Shown here: piece by piece, positions 52,321 through 60,941 of the stretch | Layout of the letters: the number at the start of each line of letters is the position of its first letter | Numbering within the stretch: the stretch's first letter is position 1 | Assembly (NCBI RefSeq): GCF_002930615.1 | Contig: NZ_PSNX01000010.1 | Location: forward strand, 124,001 to 188,000 | DNA: 64,000 bases | Source of the DNA: Caldimonas caldifontis | Lineage (GTDB): Bacteria > Pseudomonadota > Gammaproteobacteria > Burkholderiales > Burkholderiaceae_C | Direction of reading: 5' to 3' | The notes under the pieces: generated by a model | Database searches by the model: none | Told to the model about the DNA's origin: nothing | What the model saw: the letters and a program-made list of their open reading frames with translations, nothing else | Position numbers and translations under genes: made by a program

Positions 52321-53433
52321 TCAGCGGTGGCGCACCAGCCAGTTGAAGGCCAGCAGCGACAGCAGGAAATACACGGCACTGGGGGTGGCCGCCGCGACCC
52401 ACGGGGTCCAGTCCTGCAACAGCCCGATGTGGGTGAAGACGTTGTTCAGCAACACGAAGCTGATCCCGAGCATGATGCCACCGAAGACCTTCAGGCTGAT
52501 GCCCCCTGAACGGCTGTGCAGGTAGGCGAAGGGCAGGGCGAGCATGACCATCACCAGGCAGGCGAAGGGGTAGAGCACCTTCTTCCAGAACTGGATTTCG
52601 TAGCGTTGGGCAGCCTGCTCATTGTCAGACAGGTGCGTCATGTAGCGAAAGAGGTCGAGCGCGGACATCTCGCTGGGGGGACGCACGGCGGCCACCACCA
52701 CGTTGCGGGTGAGCGTGCTGCGCCATTCAAAGCGGTCCAGCTGCTCTTCAATCACCTCCAGGTCGCCTCCTTTGGCCTGAGGCCGCCAATGGCTGCGTTG
52801 CACGCTGCTAAGCTGCCACAGGCCATCGTCGCCCACCACCGCGGAGTCTGCTTGCAGCTGACCGATGAGCCGGGCGTCGGCATCGAATTCGTAGAGCCGG
52901 ACGTTGCGCAGGCGACCGTCCGGCCCGGCTGCAGTCACTTGGACGGAATAGCTGCGTTCGCCCTCGGGGGTGATTTGACGGTCTTTCAGCCAGGTGCCTG
53001 CCTGCCCATAGACGGTACCGCCTCGCGCAGCGGTCCGCACGGCATGCGCTTCGCGGTCGAAAGCCGGGGAGAGGTAGTCGCCCAGGACGAAGGTGGCAGC
53101 AGCAAACGCAAGGCCCAGGCCGAGCAACAGCGTGAGTGCGCGCTGCGGCCCCAGGCCGCTGACGCGCAGGATCGTGAATTCCGACGATTGGGCCATGCGT
53201 GCCAGGGCGTAGATGGTGCCGATCAGCACGGCAATGGGCATGAGCACGTACAGATGGCCCGGCAGCAGCAGCAGGCAATAGAGCAGGGCCTGGTGCAGTT
53301 GGTACCCTCCTCGGCCCACACGCTCAAGCTCATCGACCACGTCGATGAAGAAGAACAGGGCCAGAAAAGCGATGGCCACGAAGGCAATCGCACCCAGCAC
53401 GTCGGTGTAAAGCAGGCGGCGGACCGTCTTCAT
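52321..53433 (-). CDS. lptG: LPS export permease LptG
   Basis: Inner-membrane half of the LptB2FG transporter that extracts LPS from the inner membrane. 370 residues with TM helices near residues 12-30, 57-80, 100-120 and three C-terminal ones; the large periplasmic jellyroll-type domain lies between (about 130-265). Start MKTVRRLLYTDVLGAIAFVA matches LptG. Overlaps lptF by 4 bases (ATGA). Confidence 0.94.
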   Translation of the reverse strand: MKTVRRLLYTDVLGAIAFVAIAFLALFFFIDVVDELERVGRGGYQLHQALLYCLLLLPGHLYVLMPIAVLIGTIYALARMAQSSEFTILRVSGLGPQRALTLLLGLGLAFAAATFVLGDYLSPAFDREAHAVRTAARGGTVYGQAGTWLKDRQITPEGERSYSVQVTAAGPDGRLRNVRLYEFDADARLIGQLQADSAVVGDDGLWQLSSVQRSHWRPQAKGGDLEVIEEQLDRFEWRSTLTRNVVVAAVRPPSEMSALDLFRYMTHLSDNEQAAQRYEIQFWKKVLYPFACLVMVMLALPFAYLHSRSGGISLKVFGGIMLGISFVLLNNVFTHIGLLQDWTPWVAAATPSAVYFLLSLLAFNWLVRHR

Positions 53434-54536
53434 GGAGCAGTTCGGGGTCGGGCCGGACGCGGCCAGGGCAGCCAGCCGGCCCAGCCGCGCTCTCGCCAGC
53501 GAAGCAGCGCCAAGGCCAGCAAGGCGGTGCCACCATGGATCAGGAGCAGTGCGGCCACCGGCGTGAGGCGACCGGTGCCCACCCAGGCCTGGGACAGGTT
53601 CAGCAGGTTGTAGTACACGATGAATGCCAGCAGCGCAGCCATCAGGTTCCAGCTCGTACCCCGCCGCGGCGAGGTGGCTGACAGGGCCACCCCGAGGAGC
53701 AGCAGATTGAAGGCCGTCAGGGGCAGCCCAACCCGCCAGGTGAGCTCTCCGAGGTGACGGGGTTGCGGATCCAGCAGCAGCGACAGGCTGGACAGGGCTC
53801 GCGCAGGCGGGGTGACCTCCTGGGTGCGCACCTTTTCATCGATCAGCAGCCGGTAGCTGTCGAACTGCGCAATACGTCGTTCGCCCGTGCGCTGGTTGTG
53901 GTCGGCCTGCTGGCCGGCCTCCAGCACGAGGTAGCGGTCCTCGCCCTCCACCTCGATCCTGCCGATGCTGGCCGTCGTCACGGACTCACGCTCGTCGTTG
54001 CGCGTAAGAACAAAGACATTGCGGCCCACGCGACCCTCATCGGTGTTGCGCTCGATGAAGAACACGCGACGACCGTCACTCGAACTCTGGAACTGGCCAG
54101 GCGTCACGCGGGAGAGGTCGGAGCGCTGCTCATACAGCGTGCGCAAGTCCCGGATGCTCTGGTTCGCCCAGGGCCATACCAACAAGGCGAGCACCGCGAT
54201 CACGGCCAGCACGGGGGCGCCCAGGCGCAGCACCGGCTTGACGAAGCGGCTGAGCGGCACGCCGCTGGCGAACCAGACGGCCATTTCACTGTCGCGGTAC
54301 ATGCGCGAGAGTGTGCTCACCGTGGCCACGAACAGGGACAGTGCCAGGACAGTGGGCAGGTAGCCCAGCACGGTGTAGCCCATCAGCAGCACCACATGCT
54401 GAGGGGACACCGCACCGCTGGCCGCCTGGCCCAGGGTACGGATGAGCATCATGGTGAGCACGATGGTCAGCAGCACCACGAGGGTGGCGCCGAAGCTGCG
54501 GCCCAGCTCTTTGCGAACGGAGGAATCGAATAACAT
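53430..54536 (-). CDS. lptF: LPS export permease LptF
   Basis: Partner of LptG, 368 residues, same topology: N-terminal helices (LVVLLTIVLTMMLIRTLG), a periplasmic beta-domain (GRRVFFIERNTDEGRVGRNV), and three C-terminal helices. Start MLFDSSVRKELGRSFGATL is typical of LptF. The divergent pepA begins 26 bases away, so the shared upstream region is very short. LptB/A/C are not in the window. Confidence 0.94.
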   Translation of the reverse strand: MLFDSSVRKELGRSFGATLVVLLTIVLTMMLIRTLGQAASGAVSPQHVVLLMGYTVLGYLPTVLALSLFVATVSTLSRMYRDSEMAVWFASGVPLSRFVKPVLRLGAPVLAVIAVLALLVWPWANQSIRDLRTLYEQRSDLSRVTPGQFQSSSDGRRVFFIERNTDEGRVGRNVFVLTRNDERESVTTASIGRIEVEGEDRYLVLEAGQQADHNQRTGERRIAQFDSYRLLIDEKVRTQEVTPPARALSSLSLLLDPQPRHLGELTWRVGLPLTAFNLLLLGVALSATSPRRGTSWNLMAALLAFIVYYNLLNLSQAWVGTGRLTPVAALLLIHGGTALLALALLRWRERGWAGWLPWPRPARPRTAP

Positions 54537-54562
54537 CGAAGCACTGAATGAACGGCGACATT

Positions 54563-56023
54563 ATGGACTTTCGAGCGCTTTCTTCCGCGGCCACCCTGTG
54601 GGCCGAAACCCCTTGCGATGCCCTGGTGATCATCCTCAACGCCAACATGGCCGACCAAGGGCTGCCTCCTGCCCTTGCTGGGCTGCTGGACGACGCCATC
54701 AAGGCGGGTGATCTGGCGCTGAAGGCGGGGCGTGTGCTGTATGCGCACCGTCCGGCGGGCGTTCGGGCGCCGCGCCTGGTCTGGTCGGTGGCGGCCAACG
54801 ATTCGGCCAAGAGCCTGCGCGCGGCGGCTCAGGGGGCCTTCCAGGCGCTCAAGTCCGGTGGGGCCCGCCACGTCGTCGTGGCGCGTTGCGGGGCCAAGGG
54901 CTTGGAGTCGGCGCATGCCCAGGCGCTGGTGGGCGCGGTGCAAGACGCCGCCTATGTGTACCGGCACACCAAGCCCAGCGCTCCGCCCGCGCCGGCCCTT
55001 GCCCGGGTCAGCGTGCTGGTGGACAAGGCAGAGCTCAAGGGAGTGCAGCAGGCCCTCATCCAGGCGTCGGCCATTGCCGAGGGCGTTGCCTTGGCTCGCG
55101 AGTGCGCCAATCGGCCGGGCAACCATTGCACCCCCACCCATCTGGCCCAGGAAGCCCGCAAGCTGGCGCGCGAGCACGGGCTCAAGGTCGAGGTCCTCGA
55201 CCGCAAGGCCGTGGAAAAGCTGGGCATGGGGGCTTTCCTCGCCGTCGCCCAAGGCTCGGAACAGCCCCTGCGCTTCATCGTGCTGCGCTACGAGGGGGGC
55301 CGCAAGGGCGAGGCGCCGCACGTCCTGGTGGGCAAAGGCATCACCTTCGACACCGGGGGCATCTCCATCAAGCCGGCGGGTGAGATGGACGAAATGAAGT
55401 TCGACATGGGCGGCGCCGCCAGCGTGCTGGGCACCCTGCGGGCCGTTGCCCAGCTGAAGCCGCGCCTCAACGTCGTCGGGGTGATCCCCGCATGCGAGAA
55501 CATGCCTGACGGTCGTGCGGTCAAGCCGGGGGACGTGGTGACCAGTCTGTCGGGCCAGACCATCGAGATCCTCAACACCGATGCGGAAGGCCGTCTCATC
55601 CTGTGTGATGCGTTGACCTATGTCGAACGCTTCAAGCCGGCATCGGTCATCGACATTGCCACCCTCACCGGTGCCTGCGTGATCGCGCTGGGTCATCATC
55701 ACACCGGATTGTTCACGGCCGATGATGAAATGGCCCAGGCCTTGCTTGCCAGCGGGCAGGAATCGCTCGACCCGTGCTGGCGCATGCCGTTGGACGACGA
55801 GTACGAGGAGGCGCTCAAGAGCAACTTCGCCGACATGGGCAATGTGGGCGGCCGAGCAGGAGGGGCCATCACGGCCGCCATGTTCCTGCGCAAGTTCACG
55901 GGCAAGTACCGCTGGGCGCACCTCGACATCGCTGGCACCGCCTGGAAGAGTGGCGCTGCCAAGGGGGCCACGGGCCGCCCCGTGGGCCTGCTCACGCGCT
56001 ACCTGCTGCGCCAGGCCGATTGA
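54563..56023 (+). CDS. pepA: Leucyl aminopeptidase PepA
   Basis: M17 metallopeptidase of 486 residues. The two-zinc site residues are in VGKGITFDTGGISIKPA, MKFDMGGAASV and NTDAEGRLILCDAL; the last is the M17 signature. In E. coli PepA also binds DNA as XerCD accessory factor; whether this one does is unknown. I start at MDFRALS; an in-frame ATG at 54548 is a second possibility. Neither has a clear Shine-Dalgarno. holC follows after 14 bases. Confidence 0.94.
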   Translation: MDFRALSSAATLWAETPCDALVIILNANMADQGLPPALAGLLDDAIKAGDLALKAGRVLYAHRPAGVRAPRLVWSVAANDSAKSLRAAAQGAFQALKSGGARHVVVARCGAKGLESAHAQALVGAVQDAAYVYRHTKPSAPPAPALARVSVLVDKAELKGVQQALIQASAIAEGVALARECANRPGNHCTPTHLAQEARKLAREHGLKVEVLDRKAVEKLGMGAFLAVAQGSEQPLRFIVLRYEGGRKGEAPHVLVGKGITFDTGGISIKPAGEMDEMKFDMGGAASVLGTLRAVAQLKPRLNVVGVIPACENMPDGRAVKPGDVVTSLSGQTIEILNTDAEGRLILCDALTYVERFKPASVIDIATLTGACVIALGHHHTGLFTADDEMAQALLASGQESLDPCWRMPLDDEYEEALKSNFADMGNVGGRAGGAITAAMFLRKFTGKYRWAHLDIAGTAWKSGAAKGATGRPVGLLTRYLLRQAD

Positions 56024-56037
56024 GTCAGGGTGAGGCC

Positions 56038-56481
56038 GTGACGGCCATTGCATTCCACTTCAACATACCCGACAAGCTGGGCTATGCCTGCCGGCTGCTG
56101 CGCAAGGCGGTGCGGCAAGGTGTGCCGGTGGGGGTGGTGGGGGGCGAGCGCCAGCTCGCTGAACTCGATCGGGCCCTGTGGAGCTTCGACCCTGTCGATT
56201 TCGTGCCGCACGCCAGCATCGCGGACGGATCGCCCCGGGTGCCTTCGCGGGTGGCAACGCGCACGCGCCTGTGGCTGGCCCGGCGTGCCCACGACTTGCC
56301 GCACCGATCGGTGCTGGTGAACATCGGGGTGGAGGTGCCCGATGGTCATGAGGCCTTCGAGCGCCTCATTGAACTGGTTGCCAGTGACGAGGACGACCGC
56401 CTTGCAGGGCGGCAGCGCTGGAAGCACTACCAGGGTGCGGGCCACCCGATCGAGCGCCACGAGGTCGGGCTCTCCGGCTGA
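56038..56481 (+). CDS. holC: DNA polymerase III chi subunit
   Basis: Chi subunit of the clamp-loader complex, linking it to SSB. 147 residues; E. coli HolC has the same length. Segments: KLGYACRLLRKAVRQGVPV, ELDRALWSFDPVDFVPHA, and a terminal RQRWKHYQGAG, matching the RYKAYRVAGF-type end of HolC. GTG start preceded by AGGGTGAGG. pepA-holC adjacency is conserved in many proteobacteria and supports the assignment. Confidence 0.9.
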   Translation: MTAIAFHFNIPDKLGYACRLLRKAVRQGVPVGVVGGERQLAELDRALWSFDPVDFVPHASIADGSPRVPSRVATRTRLWLARRAHDLPHRSVLVNIGVEVPDGHEAFERLIELVASDEDDRLAGRQRWKHYQGAGHPIERHEVGLSG

Positions 56482-56658
56482 GGCCTCTTGCTTTGAGCTG
56501 GCCCGCCACTTGCTTCAAGCGTGACGGCCACGCAACATCAATCAGGGGCAACGCCATGGAGTTTTTCACGCGGATTGATATACAGTTTGCGATTCAAGCT
56601 CCGGGGCGGCCTGGCCGCGCCCTCAACCCAGTTCGCTGAATCTCTTTCAAGGACATCT

Positions 56659-57843
56659 ATGAAGAAGCTGACACTCCTGGCATCCGCGGTCGCTCTGGCC
56701 GGTTTGGCCGCATGTGGAAAAAAGGAAGAGGCACCCGCTGCCGCGGCGCCTGCTGCGGCGCCTGCGGTCAGTGAGGAAGTTGTTCGCCTCGGGCACGTGG
56801 GTCCCACCAGCGGTGCCATCGCCCACCTGGGCAAGGACAACGAGATGGGTGCACGTCTGGCGGTTGACGAACTCAACGCCCAGGGGCTGGTCATCGGTGG
56901 CAAGAAGATCCGCTTCGAACTGCTGGCCGAAGACGATGCTGCCGATCCGAAGCAAGGCACCGCGGCTGCTCAGAAGCTGGTGGACTCCGGCGTCAAGGGT
57001 GTGATCGGTCACCTGAACTCCGGCACGACCATCCCGGCCTCGAAGATCTACAACGACGCGGGCATCCCGCAGATCTCTCCCTCGGCTACCAACCCCCGCT
57101 ACACCCGTCAGGGCTTCAACACCGCCTTCCGTGTGGTGGCTGACGACGTTCACCTGGGTGGCACGCTGGGCCGCTATGCCGTGGAAACCCTGAAAGGCAA
57201 GGCGATCGCCGTGATCGACGATCGCACCGCCTATGGTCAAGGCGTGGCGGACGAGTTCGAGAAGGCCGTCAAGGCTGCCGGTGGTAACGTCGTGGCGCGC
57301 GAGTTCACGCATGACAAGGCCACCGACTTCACCGCCATCTTGACCACGGTGAAGGGCAAGAACCCCGACGTGGTGTTCTACGGTGGCATGGATGCCGTGG
57401 CCGGCCCGATGCTGCGCCAGATGAAGTCCCTGGGCATCAATGCCAAGTTCATGGGCGGCGATGGCATCTGCACGGGCGAACTGCCCAAGCTGGCTGCCGG
57501 CAGCATGGCGGACGATCAGGTCTACTGTGCCGAGGCGGGTGGCGTCGAAGGCGAGCAGAAGGCGGGCATGGACGCCTTCAAGGACAAGTTCAAGCAGAAG
57601 TTCAACATCGACGTGCAGCTGTACGCTCCGTACGTGTATGACGCGACCCTGACCCTGGTGGAAGCCATGAAGAAGGCCGACTCCGTCGATCCCGCCAAGT
57701 ACCTGCCTGAACTGGCCAAGATCGAATACAAGGGCGTGACCGGTACGATCGCCTTCGACGAGAAGGGCGACATCAAGAACGGTGCCCTGACCCTGTTCAC
57801 CTACAAGGGTGGCCAGCGCGAGCAACTCGCCGTGATCCGCTGA
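56659..57843 (+). CDS. Branched-chain amino acid-type ABC transporter binding protein (lipoprotein)
   Basis: A 394-residue type I periplasmic binding protein of the LivJ family. The leader ends in the lipobox LAAC with Cys19, then an Ala/Pro-rich tether (residues 24-37), so it is lipid-anchored, unusual for LivJ in a Gram-negative. Segments GPTSGAIAHLGKDNEMGA, NSGTTIPASKIYNDAG and DDRTAYGQGVADEF match the ligand cleft. AAGGA 6 bases upstream sets the start. A -10-like TATACA occurs at 56579-56584. No permease or ATPase gene is adjacent. A terminator follows. Confidence 0.92.
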   Translation: MKKLTLLASAVALAGLAACGKKEEAPAAAAPAAAPAVSEEVVRLGHVGPTSGAIAHLGKDNEMGARLAVDELNAQGLVIGGKKIRFELLAEDDAADPKQGTAAAQKLVDSGVKGVIGHLNSGTTIPASKIYNDAGIPQISPSATNPRYTRQGFNTAFRVVADDVHLGGTLGRYAVETLKGKAIAVIDDRTAYGQGVADEFEKAVKAAGGNVVAREFTHDKATDFTAILTTVKGKNPDVVFYGGMDAVAGPMLRQMKSLGINAKFMGGDGICTGELPKLAAGSMADDQVYCAEAGGVEGEQKAGMDAFKDKFKQKFNIDVQLYAPYVYDATLTLVEAMKKADSVDPAKYLPELAKIEYKGVTGTIAFDEKGDIKNGALTLFTYKGGQREQLAVIR

Positions 57844-57866
57844 TCATCGGGGTCCTTGGCCCCATG

Positions 57867-57895
57867 AAAAAAGGCGTCCTTCGGGACGCCTTTTT
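57867..57895. terminator. Bidirectional intrinsic terminator
   Basis: AAAAAAGGCGTCC-TTCG-GGACGCCTTTTT: a GC-rich stem with UUCG loop flanked by A-run and T-run, so it can stop transcription from both the binding-protein gene (+) and the TRAP binding-protein gene (-). Confidence 0.92.
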
Positions 57896-57927
57896 CTTTG
57901 CCCGGCCTTCGCGGCCGGGGAGTCCGC

Positions 57928-59016
57928 TCAGATCTTGGCGGTGCTGATGTAGCTGTCGTAGCGCCACTCCGAGAAGCGGCTCCACAGGATCTGGTCGCGC
58001 TGGAAGGCGCGCATGTCCTGGTGGATCTTCTTGAACTCGGCCGACTTGGCCTCGTGCTCGGCAAACACCTCCATGGCCGTCCTGAAGCCCGCGTCCATCA
58101 CGGCCTTCGGGAAGGCCACGAGCTTGGTTCCGGAGGCGACCAGTCGCTTGAGCGCTGCCGGGTTCTCGGCATCGTACTTGGCGGTCATGTCACGCGCAGC
58201 CACGGCGCCAGCGGCACGGACGATGGCCTTGTTCTCGGCTGACAGGGCGTCAAAGGCCTTCTTGTTGATGAAGAAGGCGAGTTCGGCGCCACCCTCCCAC
58301 CACCCTGGGTAATAGTAGAAGGGGGCCACCTTGTTGAAGCCCAGCTTCTCGTCGTCGTAGGGGCCGACGAACTCGGTGGCATCGAGTGTGCCCTTTTCGA
58401 GCGCCTGGTAGACCTCGCCGGCCGGCATGTTCTGGGCCACCACACCCAGCTTGGCCATCGACTCGCCGAACAGGCCGCCACCCATGCGCATCTTCAGACC
58501 TTTCAGGTCGGCGACGGTCTTGATTTCCTTGCGATACCAGCCACCCATCTGAGTGCCGGTATTGCCTGCGCTCATCGAGACGATGTTGAACTTGGCATAG
58601 AACTCGTCCATCAGCTTGCGGCCGTTGCCATGCTCCATCCATGCGTCCATGTGACGCGCGGTCAGTCCGAAAGGCACGGCGCAACCGAAAGCGAAGATCG
58701 AATCCTTGCCAGTGAAGTAGTAGGGCGCCGTCTGCGCCATTTCGATGGTGCTGTTCTGGAGCGCGTCGACCACGCCGAAGGCGGGCACGAGCTCGCCGGC
58801 AGCATGCAGCGACACTTCGAAACGACCACCAGACAGGGCCTTGACCGTCTCGGCAAACTTCTCTGCCGACCCGAAGATGGTGGGCAGGGACTTGGGAAAG
58901 CTCGAAGCCAGGCGCCAGCGAACGGCGGTTTGAGCATGAACGGCCGGGGCAACACCCGCGGCCAGGACACCGGCGATGCCGGCGTTTGCAATCAGGGAAC
59001 GGCGATCCAACTTCAC
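57928..59016 (-). CDS. TRAP transporter substrate-binding protein (DctP/TakP-like)
   Basis: Periplasmic solute receptor, 362 residues. N-terminus KLDRRSLIANAGIAGVLAAG carries a twin-arginine RRSLI signal; mature protein starts near QTAVRWRLASSFPKSL. Motifs MAQTAPYYFTGKD and TGTQMGGWYRKEI match TakP-like receptors for 2-oxo acids/monocarboxylates. I start at GTG 59016, where GAGGAG lies 8 bases upstream, rather than an ATG at 59079. The small and large TRAP membrane subunits are not adjacent, so it is an orphan here. Confidence 0.92.
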   Translation of the reverse strand: MKLDRRSLIANAGIAGVLAAGVAPAVHAQTAVRWRLASSFPKSLPTIFGSAEKFAETVKALSGGRFEVSLHAAGELVPAFGVVDALQNSTIEMAQTAPYYFTGKDSIFAFGCAVPFGLTARHMDAWMEHGNGRKLMDEFYAKFNIVSMSAGNTGTQMGGWYRKEIKTVADLKGLKMRMGGGLFGESMAKLGVVAQNMPAGEVYQALEKGTLDATEFVGPYDDEKLGFNKVAPFYYYPGWWEGGAELAFFINKKAFDALSAENKAIVRAAGAVAARDMTAKYDAENPAALKRLVASGTKLVAFPKAVMDAGFRTAMEVFAEHEAKSAEFKKIHQDMRAFQRDQILWSRFSEWRYDSYISTAKI

Positions 59017-59162
59017 GAAAACTACTCCTCGGTACTCTGAAAGAAAACGGTGCAGCATCGCCACCAAGGCGGGCCGCACCTGTAACCGAGTATGCCAGTC
59101 GGGTGCCAGGACGACCGGGCGCCGCCGAATACCGGTGTACGGCAGTGCGGTTCCGGAAAAGC

Positions 59163-59195
59163 AAAACCCCGCAGAGCGAGGCTACATGCGGGGTT
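59163..59195 (-). terminator. Weak terminator after tRNA-Ser(GGA)
   Basis: On the minus strand AACCCCGCA and TGCGGGGTT form a 9-bp stem with a 13-base loop, followed by only TTTT(G). It begins 1 base past the tRNA CCA end. Confidence 0.55.
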
Positions 59196-59196
59196 C

Positions 59197-59287
<91 letters not shown>

Positions 59288-59378
59288 AGGGTGTTTGTGG
59301 GGCCCACCGGCCGAAGCGCGAGATTGTAGCAAGTTTGGCGATGCTTGCGAACACGGTCGAGCGAAGTGGGCCGGCCGA

Positions 59379-60305
59379 TCAGCGGCCGGAGGGGGTGGCC
59401 CCCTTCATCAGCGTCATCGCGGTGCCGATCAGCGCAGAGACCTCGGTCATGTTGCCGGGCACGATCATGGTGTTGTTCTTCTGCGCCAGCTGGGCATAGG
59501 CTTCCACGGCCTTCTCGGCCACCTTGAGGTTGACGGCCTCAGTGCCGCCAGGCTGCTGGATCGCCGAGGCGATCTTGCGAATGGCTTCAGCGGTGGCGTC
59601 GGCCACGGCGACGATGGCAGCCGCCTGACCCTGTGCGATGTTGATTTCGGCCTGGCGTTCGCCTTCCGACTTGTTGATGAAGGCCTGGCGCTCGCCCTCG
59701 GCAATGTTGATCTGCTCCTGCTTGCGACCTTCCGAAGCGGCGATGAGGGCGCGCTTCTCGCGCTCGGCCGTGATCTGAGCCTGCATGGCGCGCAGGATCT
59801 CGTTGGGTGGTGTCAGGTCCTTGATCTCGTAGCGCAGCACCTTCACGCCCCAGTTCAGCGCGGCTTCGTCCAGCGCATTGACGACCGCAACGTTGATCGC
59901 CTCGCGCTCCTCAAAGGTTTTGTCCAGCTCCATCTTGCCGATCACCGAGCGCAGCGTGGTCTGGGCAAGCTGGGTGATGGCAATGATGTAGTTGGACGAG
60001 CCGTAGCTGGCCCGCATGGGGTCGGTGACCTGAAAGTACAGGATGCCATCCACCGCCAGTTGAGTGTTGTCTTTCGTGATGCAGACCTGGCTGGGCACAT
60101 CCAGGGGAATTTCCTTCAGCGAGTGCTTGTAGGCCACACGGTCGATGAAGGGTACCAGGATGTTCAGACCCGGGTTGAGCACCGCATGGAAGCGGCCCAG
60201 GCGTTCAACCACCCAGGCGTTCTGCTGGGGAACGACCTTGAGCGAGCGAATGATGAACACCAGCACGATGGCGGCGATGACGAGGGCGACGATCTGAAAG
60301 TCCAT
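59379..60305 (-). CDS. qmcA: QmcA-like SPFH/band-7 membrane protein
   Basis: A 308-residue stomatin/prohibitin-like protein: N-terminal TM helix (residues 5-22), the SPFH domain (WVVERLGRFHAVLNPGLNI), then a charged coiled coil with repeated GERQAFINKSEGERQAEI. Close to E. coli QmcA (305). It works with an NfeD partner, whose gene is immediately upstream (24 bases), in membrane organisation and protease control. Confidence 0.92.
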   Translation of the reverse strand: MDFQIVALVIAAIVLVFIIRSLKVVPQQNAWVVERLGRFHAVLNPGLNILVPFIDRVAYKHSLKEIPLDVPSQVCITKDNTQLAVDGILYFQVTDPMRASYGSSNYIIAITQLAQTTLRSVIGKMELDKTFEEREAINVAVVNALDEAALNWGVKVLRYEIKDLTPPNEILRAMQAQITAEREKRALIAASEGRKQEQINIAEGERQAFINKSEGERQAEINIAQGQAAAIVAVADATAEAIRKIASAIQQPGGTEAVNLKVAEKAVEAYAQLAQKNNTMIVPGNMTEVSALIGTAMTLMKGATPSGR

Positions 60306-60329
60306 GGGTCCTCCTGAGGTGAAAGCGGC

Positions 60330-60758
60330 TCAGCGGTCGATCAGCAGGCGGGTGCCTTCGACGGCCTTGATGACGAACGCGCCAGGTTCGGGCGTGTCCG
60401 AGCCCGCATAGCGAGCGGTCCAGGTGGCGCCGCGGTAGTGCACGCGGGCGGTGCGGTCGGCCTGCCACTGTTCCACCGTGACACGTTCGCCGACGTCGAG
60501 CTGGTTGAGGTCGGCCCGACCTCGGCTGGACAAGGCGGCGGCCTTGCCCCGTCGCCAGCGCCATCCGGCCACGGCGCCGCCTCCGACCAGTGCGGCGGCC
60601 ACCAGTTGTCCGGCCAGCCCGGCACCTGCATGCGCCGCCAAGGCGCCTGCCGACAGGCCCAGGGCAAGCATCAACAGGTAGAAGGTGCCCGAGAGCAGTT
60701 CGGCGATCACGGCCAGGCCGGCCAGGATCCACCACCAGGTTGAAGCTTCGAAATCCAT
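60330..60758 (-). CDS. NfeD-like membrane protein
   Basis: A 142-residue NfeD-family protein: two or three N-terminal membrane helices (WWWILAGLAVIAELL, SGALAAHAGAGLAGQL, VAAALVGGGAVAGW) and a C-terminal OB-fold (VGERVTVEQWQADRTARVHY). It is the standard partner of SPFH proteins such as QmcA. Start at MDFEAS, with AGGAG upstream; an in-frame ATG 24 bases earlier overlaps that site. First gene of the two-gene unit. Confidence 0.9.
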   Translation of the reverse strand: MDFEASTWWWILAGLAVIAELLSGTFYLLMLALGLSAGALAAHAGAGLAGQLVAAALVGGGAVAGWRWRRGKAAALSSRGRADLNQLDVGERVTVEQWQADRTARVHYRGATWTARYAGSDTPEPGAFVIKAVEGTRLLIDR

Positions 60759-60941
60759 CGGTACGGGACTCCTTGGTGTCAATGGACCGACGGCAGTGTA
60801 CGTTCAGTGCGGCCCGGATGGCCGAAGGCCTTATCTTCCAGGTGTGGCGCGTGCGGAACAGGACGGACCCGTCATCGCCTCAGGGTGCCTGAAGCCCTAC
60901 ACTTCGCGGTTTCCGTTCTGACTTGAGCCCAGGGGGCCGCC

